From an uncultured Lachnospiraceae bacterium (GTDB lineage Bacteria; Bacillota; Clostridia; Lachnospirales; Lachnospiraceae): 6,798 nucleotides of DNA. The stretch covers positions 1-6,798 of the forward strand of contig CACZNY010000283.1 of NCBI GenBank assembly GCA_902782655.1, written 5' to 3'. Below, piece after piece: positions 1 to 6,702 of this stretch; position 1 is the first letter of the stretch; each line of letters starts with the position of its first letter. The notes under the pieces are model-generated. The model had not been told where the DNA came from. It saw only the letters and a list, made by a program, of their open reading frames with translations, and did no database searches. Both the position numbers and the translations under genes were made by a program.

Positions 1-2141
1 GTAAGAGGTATGCCAAAACCCCCACCGTTTTTCAGATGGAGGCCACGGAGTGTGGTGCAGCCTCGCTTACGATGATATTATGGTATTTCGGAAAGCATAT
101 GCCATTGGCGCAGATACATACAGAGACCGGGGTGTCGAGGGACGGCTGTAATGCAAGAAACATCATGCTTGCGGCGCAGAAATTCAAGCTTGAGGCCCAC
201 GGGTACCGCAAGGATCTGGAGGGTCTCTTCGAGATGCCTGTCCCGGCCATAATCCATTGGAATTTCAACCATTTTGTTGTATGGGAAGGGCGAAAAGGCA
301 AATACTGCTATATCAACGATCCTGCCGTAGGAAGGCGAAAGCTTACCATACAGGATATTGACGACTGCTTTACAGGCCTCGTCATGACCTTCAAGCCTAC
401 CGATGAATTTGAAAGATCGAAGAAAGAAAACACATTTCTGTCCTTTGTTGCAGACAGGCTCAAAGGTCAGGAGAGTGCGCTTGCTGCCATTATCATAACA
501 GGGCTCTTTCTTGCGATACCGGGGCTTTTGCTTCCTGTGTTCAGTCAGGTATTTATTGATGACATACTGCTTGGCGGAAATTATGAGTGGATGATGGGGC
601 TCATCACGGTGATGATCGGGACGCTCATTATAAAGACTTTTTTAACCTGGTACCGGGGGAAGCTGCTGTTGCGGCTTCAAAAAAAGATGACACTTATCAG
701 CTCCTACGGGATGCTCACCCATATGCTGCGGCTTCCGGTCAGCTTTTTTGATCAGCGCTATGCCGGCGATCTGGCACAGCGTGTGACTAATAACAACAAT
801 GTCAATCTGTTTCTTACGGGAGACCTTGCGGAGACTGCACTCAACTGCTTTATCGCGGTATTCTACTTCATATTGCTGATGGTCTATTCCCCGATCCTTA
901 CGATGATCACCGTTGTGATCGTTGCCTTCGAGCTTTTAGCCATGAACCTCATGTCAAAGAGCATATCAGATTACAGTTTAAGGGCGAAGCAGGAGCAGGT
1001 AAACATGACAGGCAACCTCTTCGCCGGGCTGTCGATAACAGCTACACTAAAGGCTTCCGGTACGGAGAATGCGTTTATAACCAGGATTCTCGGGAATTAT
1101 GCTAAGATCATCAATCTTCAGGAGGATATCGGAGCCAGGCAGGAATTCATCAATGCGATCCCCGAGGTATCCGGACAGATGCTTACGATCCTCACGCTGA
1201 TCATCGGTGGTCTGCAGATCATAAAGGGAAACATGACCGCAGGTATGCTTATCGGATACACCGGACTGCAGAGTTCCTTTGTCAATCCGGTAAATTCCCT
1301 GTCCGGCTTCATGCGGCTCATACAGCTGGCAAAGGCGGATATGGGTTTTGTAGACGATATCCAGCGATATAAGGAAGACGAAAGATATGATGAGACCAGA
1401 TTTGCGGACAAAATGGGGAAGCTTGACGGGAAGGTAGAGCTTATCGACATCTCATTTGGCTACAATATCTTAGAGGATCCTTTCGTTACAGGTTTTTCCT
1501 TTAGCCTCCCGGCAGGCAGCTCCATCGCTTTCGTCGGAGCCTCCGGAAGCGGAAAATCCACTATATCCAAGATCTGCTCAGGCCTCTACTCTCCCTGGAG
1601 CGGGGAGGTAAGGATGGACGGAATATCCATGAAAAAGCTTCGGCCTGAGATCATATCCTCCAGTGTGGCTACGGTAAGCCAGAACATAACGCTTTTTTCC
1701 GGTACTGTCAGAGAAAACCTTACCATGTGGAATAAATACATCGATGATGAGGATATGATACGTGCTGCCAAGGAGGCCTGCATTCATGAAATCATCAACA
1801 GTAAGCCGGGGGCATATGATTACATGCTGGCCGAAGGCGGATCGAACCTTTCCGGCGGGCAGAGGCAATGCCTGGAGATTGCAAGGGCTCTGGTACAGAA
1901 TCCGTCTGTACTCATAATGGATGAGGCGACGAGTGCCCTGGATCCTATAGTCGAGAAGAGGATCATTGATAACATCAAAAAGAGGGGATGTACCTGTATC
2001 ATTGTGGCGCACCGCCTTTCGGCCATAAGGGATTGTGACGAAATAATTGTCATGGAGGATGGGAAGATAGTCCAGAGAGGGACACATGAGGAACTGGCAA
2101 AGGCAGAGGGGCATTATCAGAGGCTTATTCAAAACATTTAG
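1..2141 (+). CDS. NHLP-family bacteriocin/RiPP export ABC transporter, C39 peptidase-permease-ATPase subunit (5' end cut by window)
   Basis: This inner-membrane exporter would cleave the leader of a precursor peptide after a double-glycine-type site and export the core using ATP. The frame is open to the window edge. It reads KRYAKTPTVFQ just before ATG 36, and that Gln (bases 33-35) is the C39 oxyanion-hole residue, so the true start is upstream and only a few residues are missing. Counting from the ATG at 36: catalytic Cys6 in ECGAAS, His79 in NHF and Asp95 in NDP form the C39 triad; membrane segments lie roughly at 149-170, 185-204, 268-306 and 380-415; the ATPase covers about 465-701, with Walker A GASGSGKST (501-509), Q-loop Gln549, signature LSGGQ (605-609), Walker B VLIMDE (625-630), D-loop SALD and H-loop His659. 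The visible length, about 712 residues, fits the family (TIGR03796-like). All catalytic residues are present, so it should be active. The partner subunit follows after 12 bases, which suggests one operon. Confidence 0.93.
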   Translation, partial: KRYAKTPTVFQMEATECGAASLTMILWYFGKHMPLAQIHTETGVSRDGCNARNIMLAAQKFKLEAHGYRKDLEGLFEMPVPAIIHWNFNHFVVWEGRKGKYCYINDPAVGRRKLTIQDIDDCFTGLVMTFKPTDEFERSKKENTFLSFVADRLKGQESALAAIIITGLFLAIPGLLLPVFSQVFIDDILLGGNYEWMMGLITVMIGTLIIKTFLTWYRGKLLLRLQKKMTLISSYGMLTHMLRLPVSFFDQRYAGDLAQRVTNNNNVNLFLTGDLAETALNCFIAVFYFILLMVYSPILTMITVVIVAFELLAMNLMSKSISDYSLRAKQEQVNMTGNLFAGLSITATLKASGTENAFITRILGNYAKIINLQEDIGARQEFINAIPEVSGQMLTILTLIIGGLQIIKGNMTAGMLIGYTGLQSSFVNPVNSLSGFMRLIQLAKADMGFVDDIQRYKEDERYDETRFADKMGKLDGKVELIDISFGYNILEDPFVTGFSFSLPAGSSIAFVGASGSGKSTISKICSGLYSPWSGEVRMDGISMKKLRPEIISSSVATVSQNITLFSGTVRENLTMWNKYIDDEDMIRAAKEACIHEIINSKPGAYDYMLAEGGSNLSGGQRQCLEIARALVQNPSVLIMDEATSALDPIVEKRIIDNIKKRGCTCIIVAHRLSAIRDCDEIIVMEDGKIVQRGTHEELAKAEGHYQRLIQNI

Positions 2142-2153
2142 ATCGGGGAGCAG

Positions 2154-4757
2154 ATGGAAAAGATCTTTATAAAAGGCGGAGAAGTCCTGTGTACGGATGG
2201 CATAAGTACGGCCTATGAAATACTTTCCGGGGAAGTGCTTGTTTTTCTCGTGCCCATAAAGAACGGCGAAAGCGGAAGAAGACTTTTGCTTGGCAGCTTT
2301 AAGTGCGGTGACAGAATACCGGGCTTTGTACACAGATCCGGGATTTACGGAAGCTGGAAAACACTCCTTACGGCAGTAGACAGTTCGGATATTAAGATTG
2401 AAGCAGCCGGGACTACGGAGGAGATACTGTTCGCTTTTGCTGAGCATGTCCGTCTTCCCATGATAAAGCGCAAAAACTTCGAACCTTTAGAGGAAACCGG
2501 GGTAAGGGATGACGTAAGAAAACAGTTCGAGGAGTCCGTTATAGAGAAATATAATCGTTATGCGGTTGCGCAGGACAGTTATATTTACGCCAACATAAGG
2601 GAAAAGAACTATACAACAGAAAGAACCTTAAGGACGATCCTTAATTCCTTCGGGAGAAGTAAGAACGGCAGAGGTGTTCATATCCAGGAGACGGGGAACA
2701 GGCTGTATGATGCAGCAGCCGCTCTCTGTCAGTCGGAAAATATCGAAATAGCTCCTGAAGATAGGATCGAAGAAAGCTCCGGGCTCAGATACAGTATTTA
2801 TGATATCGCAAGAGTGTCCCATTTCGCAGTCAGAGAGATCGTACTGGAAGAAAAGTGGTACAAAAGGGACTGCGGAGCCTTTCTGGCATTTTGGGGTGAT
2901 GAGAAGAAACCGGTGGCCGTCATTCCAAAGGGACCATGCAGTTATGTTTTTTTTGACCCGAAGACCGCCGTAACAAAGAAAGTCACGAAGAAAACAGCTG
3001 ATGAATTTCTGCCAAAGGCGTATATGTTCTATCGTCCTTTTCCCAATAAAGCGATGGACATAATGGACCTTATTTTATTCGGTTTTCAAAAAGTATATAT
3101 TTCAGATCTGGTTCATTTAGCTGGCATGGCTCTTCTGGGGGGGCTTATCGGTATGCTTATACCCTATATAAGCCAGCAGGCATATGACAGCTACATACCT
3201 ATGGGGAATGCATCGGGGCTTGTCTCCCTCGGTATCCTGATGCTCTCCTGCGGTCTTGGGAACATTGCCTTTTCCATCGTAAAGAATCTGGCGGTCTTCC
3301 GTTCCATAAACACGATGGAATATGCAGTGCAGTCTGCGGTTTTCGACAGACTCTTTAACCTTCCGGAGAGCTTCTACCGTGATTATGATGCTGCGGAACT
3401 CGGGATCAAGGCAATGCAGATAACGGAAGTATTCACGAATCTGGGAGTTGGTGCGGTTACGGCTGCAGTATCCGCCATAGTATCACTTATGTATCTTTAC
3501 CAGATGTTCAGGTATTCGAAGGAGATGTCGTTCGTGGCTGTCATCATGCTTTTTGCGGTGATGCTGGTCATTTTGGGCATAGGACTCCATCAGATCAGAT
3601 ATAAAAAGGCTATGCTGAAGATCGACGGTGTGTCGCGGTCAATGCTGTTTCAGACCATAAAGGGAGTCTCAAAGGTCAGGATGGCCGGAGCAGAAGAACG
3701 TATCCTGCAGCGCTATATCGAAAAGCTTGTGGATTACCATCAGCTCAATGAAACGAAGAGAAAGACAGACTATGGCGTATCCGCCCTGATCGAGGGTGTA
3801 CGGATTCTTTTTCCCCTTGTGTTTTATATCATGATGATAAGAAATAATATCGGCCTCTCAGTCGGTGCTTTTTCCGCCTTCAGTGCCGCTTTCGGAGCCT
3901 TTTCATCAGCAATGTTCACCCTTGCCGGGTACTTCCTGAAAGTAAATCATATTAAGCCTGCATTGGAGGAGGTAAAAACGATCCTTGGAACGCTGCCGGA
4001 AAACTCTGATGATACAGGGCTGCCCGGTGATATCGATGGTGAGATAGAAATAAACTCAGTGACCTTCGGATATGACAAAGAACAGGAGCCTGTATTAAAA
4101 GACTTCACTCTCCATGTGAATCCCGGTGAGTATGTCGGGATCGTCGGATCTTCAGGCTGCGGTAAATCAACTCTCCTCAAACTCCTCCTGGGCTTTGAAA
4201 AGCCTCAGATCGGAAAGATTTACTACGACAATCAGGATATAGACGGACTGGATAAGAGAGAGCTTAGAAAGAAGTTCGGGGTTGTGCTGCAGGACGGAGG
4301 CCTCATATCGGGAAGCATCCTTGAAAATATCACGATCACTGCTCCCGGAATAAAAGCAGACAGGGTCGAAGAGACAGTAAGGGATGTGGGCCTTGATGAT
4401 GATATCAAGGGCATGCCCATGGGTCTGCATACTATTGTCTCTGATGAGGCAGAAACTATCTCCGGAGGACAGAAGCAGAGGATACTGATCGCCCGGGCGA
4501 TCGTCGGAAAGCCCAGGGTGATCTTCATGGACGAGGCTACGAGTGCACTGGACAATACCACGCAGTCCCGGATAGTTGACACGCTTGAAAAGCTTAATGC
4601 CACAAAGATCGTCATTGCCCACAGGCTTTCCACCGTGATGAACTGCGACAGGATCATCGTGATGGACAGGGGACGGATAAAAGAAACCGGTAACTATCAG
4701 GAGCTTATGGAGCAGAAAGGATTATTCTATCAGCTTGCAGTCAGACAGATCTCATAA
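2154..4757 (+). CDS. NHLP-family bacteriocin/RiPP export ABC transporter, permease-ATPase subunit
   Basis: This 867-residue protein is the probable second half of the exporter, pairing with the upstream peptidase subunit. Residues about 8-100 are beta-rich (YEILSGEVLVF, then a CGDRIPGF turn) and resemble the cNMP/cupin-like N-terminus of TIGR03797-type proteins. Residues 105-230 are mostly helical and unassigned. Residues 235-295 look like a degenerate C39-like domain: FFDPK to FYRP lines up with INDPA to TFKP of the upstream protein, but the catalytic His segment is absent. Membrane segments lie roughly at 318-340, 355-378, 430-478 and 548-592. The ATPase shows Walker A GSSGCGKST (665-673), Gln713, signature ISGGQ (769-773, Ile in place of Leu), Walker B VIFMDE (789-794), SALD (797-800) and His823, so it should hydrolyse ATP. 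Start ATG 2154 follows GGGGAG (2145-2150) at a short 3-base spacing. It probably has no protease activity. Confidence 0.92.
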   Translation: MEKIFIKGGEVLCTDGISTAYEILSGEVLVFLVPIKNGESGRRLLLGSFKCGDRIPGFVHRSGIYGSWKTLLTAVDSSDIKIEAAGTTEEILFAFAEHVRLPMIKRKNFEPLEETGVRDDVRKQFEESVIEKYNRYAVAQDSYIYANIREKNYTTERTLRTILNSFGRSKNGRGVHIQETGNRLYDAAAALCQSENIEIAPEDRIEESSGLRYSIYDIARVSHFAVREIVLEEKWYKRDCGAFLAFWGDEKKPVAVIPKGPCSYVFFDPKTAVTKKVTKKTADEFLPKAYMFYRPFPNKAMDIMDLILFGFQKVYISDLVHLAGMALLGGLIGMLIPYISQQAYDSYIPMGNASGLVSLGILMLSCGLGNIAFSIVKNLAVFRSINTMEYAVQSAVFDRLFNLPESFYRDYDAAELGIKAMQITEVFTNLGVGAVTAAVSAIVSLMYLYQMFRYSKEMSFVAVIMLFAVMLVILGIGLHQIRYKKAMLKIDGVSRSMLFQTIKGVSKVRMAGAEERILQRYIEKLVDYHQLNETKRKTDYGVSALIEGVRILFPLVFYIMMIRNNIGLSVGAFSAFSAAFGAFSSAMFTLAGYFLKVNHIKPALEEVKTILGTLPENSDDTGLPGDIDGEIEINSVTFGYDKEQEPVLKDFTLHVNPGEYVGIVGSSGCGKSTLLKLLLGFEKPQIGKIYYDNQDIDGLDKRELRKKFGVVLQDGGLISGSILENITITAPGIKADRVEETVRDVGLDDDIKGMPMGLHTIVSDEAETISGGQKQRILIARAIVGKPRVIFMDEATSALDNTTQSRIVDTLEKLNATKIVIAHRLSTVMNCDRIIVMDRGRIKETGNYQELMEQKGLFYQLAVRQIS

Positions 4758-4766
4758 TCCGTGCCT

Positions 4767-4779
4767 CTCCTTTGAGGAG
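4767..4779 (+). promoter_or_regulatory. Small hairpin CTCCT-TTG-AGGAG overlapping a Shine-Dalgarno-like sequence
   Basis: CTCCT (4767-4771) and AGGAG (4775-4779) are perfect reverse complements around a 3-base loop. They lie 9 bases after the exporter stop codon. The right arm is a Shine-Dalgarno core that ends 4 bases before ATG 4784. No T-run follows, so it does not look like a terminator. It could protect the 3' end of the exporter mRNA, mask the ribosome site, or be chance: a 5-bp stem is weak. Confidence 0.3.
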
Positions 4780-4783
4780 TCGT

Positions 4784-4825
4784 ATGATAAAATATTACGA
4801 TAAGGTTTATTGGCGGGAGGCGTAA
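4784..4825 (+). CDS. Possible 13-residue small ORF (tentative)
   Basis: ATG 4784 runs 13 codons to TAA 4823-4825 and reads MIKYYDKVYWREA. It is preceded by GAGGAG (4774-4779) at a 4-base spacing, slightly short for a ribosome site. The peptide is rich in aromatic residues (three Tyr, one Trp) and charged ones. It has no double-glycine leader site, so it is not an obvious substrate for the C39 exporter next door. I do not recognise it. It may be a leader peptide, a tiny peptide gene, or a chance frame; chance is quite likely at this length. Confidence 0.2.
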   Translation: MIKYYDKVYWREA

Positions 4826-4885
4826 CCGGAAGCCCACAAGGGGATATGAACAGTTACGATTATTAAAAAAGCAGGGGACTTGAAA

Positions 4886-4892
4886 AGGGGGG
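4886..4892 (+). promoter_or_regulatory. Ribosome binding site of the STAS gene
   Basis: A purine run ending in six G (AGGGGGG) lies 8 bases before ATG 4901, an ideal distance. It supports this ATG as the start. The core is G-rich rather than the AGGAGG seen before the phosphatase gene. Confidence 0.7.
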
Positions 4893-4900
4893 AATAATAA

Positions 4901-5197
4901 ATGACAGTCAAAAAGGAAGGGAATGGGAATAGCCTCACGGTATATATTGAAGGAAAGCTGGATGTGCTGACTTCACCGCAGCTCGAAAAAGAACTGGGCG
5001 ATCTTAAGGGCATAGAAAATCTCGTGCTTGATCTGAAGGAGCTTCTCTACACTTCATCCGCCGGCCTTCGTGTTTTCCTGAACGCGCAGAAGATTATGGA
5101 TGATCAGGGGGATATGGTAATACGGAATGCAAATGAAGATGTCATGGACATATTCAAAGAGACGGGATTTAACAAGCTCCTTGATATAGAAGACTGA
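4901..5197 (+). CDS. STAS-domain anti-sigma factor antagonist (SpoIIAA/RsbV-like)
   Basis: This 98-residue cytoplasmic protein is a single STAS domain, the usual size for SpoIIAA/RsbV. In such systems the unphosphorylated antagonist binds an anti-sigma kinase and frees its sigma factor or other target; the kinase phosphorylates a Ser to switch it off and a PP2C phosphatase switches it back on. Visible landmarks are the strand TVYIEGKLDVLTSPQL (13-28), the strand LVLDL (41-45) and the phospho-site loop YTSSAGLRVF (50-59). By position Ser52 is the likely phosphoacceptor; residue 51 is Thr where SpoIIAA has Asp. The C-terminal helix and strand are intact (MDIFKETGF, then LLDI). Two stops in a row (TGA TAA) end the frame. 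A PP2C phosphatase gene follows 59 bases later and is the natural partner. The sigma factor or other target is not visible. Confidence 0.93.
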   Translation: MTVKKEGNGNSLTVYIEGKLDVLTSPQLEKELGDLKGIENLVLDLKELLYTSSAGLRVFLNAQKIMDDQGDMVIRNANEDVMDIFKETGFNKLLDIED

Positions 5198-5214
5198 TAA
5201 GTGGCCGGCTCATA

Positions 5215-5240
5215 CCTGTAACGGAAAAAGTGTTACAAGG
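5215..5240 (+). promoter_or_regulatory. Hairpin overlapping the phosphatase ribosome binding site
   Basis: CCTGTAAC (5215-5222) pairs with GTTACAAGG (5232-5240) around a 9-base loop, giving 8 base pairs with one bulged A. The core TGTAAC/GTTACA is perfect. The right arm takes in the first bases of the AAGGAGGAGGG ribosome site, leaving the second GGAGGG free. There is no T-run, so it is not a terminator. It could tune phosphatase translation relative to the STAS gene; that is inference. Confidence 0.4.
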
Positions 5241-5247
5241 AGGAGGG
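5238..5247 (+). promoter_or_regulatory. Strong ribosome binding site that fixes the phosphatase start at ATG 5257
   Basis: AAGGAGGAGG followed by G ends 9 bases before ATG 5257. An in-frame GTG at 5230 would place this site inside the coding sequence and would itself have only AACGGAAAAA upstream. ATG 5257 is therefore the better start. Confidence 0.85.
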
Positions 5248-5256
5248 ACAGTATTT

Positions 5257-6588
5257 ATGAATAATAAGGCAGGGAAGGAACGGATCCTGATGATGAACTA
5301 CAGTTCATCACTGGGCATTGCCTTTATCTATCCGGTGGTCATCTGCATTCTCGAGGCATTGATGCTGATATACTCTTTTGTAAACTCAGATTTCTATGGC
5401 CCCTTATTATCGAGATACCGTTTATTTTACAGTTCTTTCCTGATCGTAGGCGTCCTTATTATGGCGCTTAATCTGTACGTAAAAAAGGACGTTGAAAACA
5501 GATACAGGATACTAAATATCAGTAATCCCTTATTTGCGGCATTTTCATTTGCCTGGGCTTTGAGCCTCACGTATTCTGACAGCATCATTACCCATGTGAT
5601 GGATCCGGTTATATTCATGACATTCTCACTGACAGTTCCGTTATGCATTTTCCTGCGGCCGAAGATGTATGCGTTTATCATATCAGCTGCAGATATAATG
5701 CTTGTTGTTCTTATCATTTCACAGACCGAGGTCAGTGCCACTATCATCAATTATCTTATTTTCTTCGCTTTCCAGTTGATCTTCGGACTCAGCTTTATTC
5801 AGGCAAAAATGCGTCTGACGGAAAAAAGACTGGAGGAAGAGGAGAGGATCGAAGCTGAACTTGCGCTGGCAGCAAAGATACAGACATCCTTTCTTCCCCG
5901 GGAATTTCCGTCTTTCCCGGATAGGAATGAGTTTGAACTGTATGCGTCCATGACCCCGGCAAAGGAGGTCGGCGGGGATTTCTATGATTTCTTTTTTACA
6001 GACAGCGATCACCTGGCTCTTGTTATGGCTGATGTATCCGGTAAAGGTATACCGGCGGCCATGTTTATGGTGGATGCGAAAAACAAGATCCGAAGCGCTG
6101 TAATGAAGCACGGATCTGATGTGGCGGCGGCTGTCAGAGAAGCGAATATAGAGTTATGCGACGGAAACGATGCGGGGCTTTTCGTTACGGTCTGGCTCGG
6201 GGTTCTTACCGTTTCGACAGGACATATGGAATATGTGGATGCAGGGCATGAGTATCCGGCCATTTGCAGAAAAGGCGGGGAATTCGCAATAGAAGAGGAT
6301 GTGCACAGCGCTCCGGTGGCGGCAAGAAAGAAGACTGAGTTTGAAGCGGGAGCTTTTGATCTTAAAGCGGGAGACATTCTGTATCTTTATACCGACGGCG
6401 TAACAGAGGCAAATAACAGTGCAGGTGAAATGTTCAGACGAAGCAGGATGCTGGAAGCACTGAATAAGAGTGTCAATGCGCCGGTTAAAGATATAGATTC
6501 AGCTATACGGGGAGCATTGGCGGAATTCGTGCAGGATACGCCACAGTTTGATGATACGACAATGCTGGTTTTCAGATATAAGGGATAA
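5257..6588 (+). CDS. Membrane-anchored PP2C/SpoIIE-family serine phosphatase (RsbU-like output domain)
   Basis: This 443-residue protein probably dephosphorylates the STAS antagonist encoded just upstream. The N-terminal half has about six hydrophobic segments (roughly 19-42, 58-75, 92-108, 116-134, 138-155, 162-182), which may sense a membrane or outside signal. A charged, helical linker (183-205, rich in Glu and Arg) leads into the RsbU-type entry motif AAKIQTSFLP (205-214). The catalytic domain shows metal-binding motifs in order: GGDFYD (239-244), ADVSGKGIPAAM (258-269), DAGHEYP (328-334), YTDGVTEA (379-386) and FDDTT (431-435), with Asp241, Asp259, Asp380 and an Asp at 432-433 the likely metal ligands. 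None is missing, so the enzyme should be active. It is not sporulation SpoIIE, which is about twice this length. No anti-sigma kinase gene lies beside it. Confidence 0.93.
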   Translation: MNNKAGKERILMMNYSSSLGIAFIYPVVICILEALMLIYSFVNSDFYGPLLSRYRLFYSSFLIVGVLIMALNLYVKKDVENRYRILNISNPLFAAFSFAWALSLTYSDSIITHVMDPVIFMTFSLTVPLCIFLRPKMYAFIISAADIMLVVLIISQTEVSATIINYLIFFAFQLIFGLSFIQAKMRLTEKRLEEEERIEAELALAAKIQTSFLPREFPSFPDRNEFELYASMTPAKEVGGDFYDFFFTDSDHLALVMADVSGKGIPAAMFMVDAKNKIRSAVMKHGSDVAAAVREANIELCDGNDAGLFVTVWLGVLTVSTGHMEYVDAGHEYPAICRKGGEFAIEEDVHSAPVAARKKTEFEAGAFDLKAGDILYLYTDGVTEANNSAGEMFRRSRMLEALNKSVNAPVKDIDSAIRGALAEFVQDTPQFDDTTMLVFRYKG

Positions 6589-6667
6589 GGCTTAATGATC
6601 CATGGCCGATAAGATGGTCAATTAGCTCCCCGGTTTCAGGATACTCCCGGATGACAGCAAATATTTA

Positions 6668-6695
6668 TTGTCGTTCCCTGTAAAAATGGTATACT
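6668..6695 (+). promoter_or_regulatory. Sigma-A type promoter with extended -10
   Basis: TTGTCG (6668-6673, 4 of 6 matches to TTGACA) lies 16 bases before TATACT (6690-6695, 5 of 6 matches to TATAAT). TG at 6687-6688 makes an extended -10 (TGG-TATACT). The expected transcription start is about 6702-6703, at the next start codon. The palindrome GTATA-C-TATAC (6689-6699) covers the -10 box and could be an operator, or simply reflect the box sequence. Confidence 0.6.
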
Positions 6696-6702
6696 ATACA
6701 CC

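Larger units (their letters stand above)
4758..4900. other. Intergenic region between exporter and STAS gene
   Basis: These 143 bases hold no recognisable RNA gene. There is no hairpin followed by a T-run, so I see no intrinsic terminator, and read-through from the exporter into the STAS gene is possible. A/T-rich TATGATAAAAT (4783-4793) resembles a -10 box but has no matching -35 at 16-18 bases. TTACGAT occurs twice (4795-4801 and 4854-4860), which may be chance. A short hairpin and a 13-codon open frame are listed separately. Confidence 0.6.

Noticed and set aside
1578..2447. 289-codon open frame on the - strand
   Set aside because: It lies opposite the end of the first exporter gene and the start of the second, both with complete motifs. 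Its translation shows no recognisable motif, so it is a shadow frame.
4167..4657. Two - strand open frames of 151 and 141 codons
   Set aside because: Both lie opposite the conserved ATPase domain of the second exporter subunit and have no family-like motifs. They are shadows of the coding strand.
4772..4798. Possible promoter before the STAS gene (TTGAGG with TATGAT or TATTAC)
   Set aside because: Spacings are 5 bases to TATGAT and 15 to a poor TATTAC. Neither is a convincing promoter.
4784..4825. The 13-codon frame as the exporter's precursor peptide
   Set aside because: It lacks a leader of useful length and any Gly-Gly or Gly-Ala cleavage site, both expected of NHLP substrates. At most it is a leader or unrelated micropeptide.
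4804..4850. Sigma-B/F-like promoter (GTTTAT with GGGATA)
   Set aside because: The two elements are about 30 bases apart, far beyond the 12-15 bases needed. No stress-sigma promoter is supported, despite the STAS/phosphatase genes downstream.
5230..5256. GTG 5230 as start of the phosphatase
   Set aside because: This start would translate through the strong AAGGAGGAGGG ribosome site, and no good ribosome site precedes it. ATG 5257 is better placed.
6593..6655. Terminator after the phosphatase gene
   Set aside because: TGATCCAT and ATGGTCA (6594-6620 area) pair imperfectly with a 10-base loop and no T-run follows. CTCCCCGG and CTCCCGG are a short direct repeat, not a stem. No intrinsic terminator is supported.
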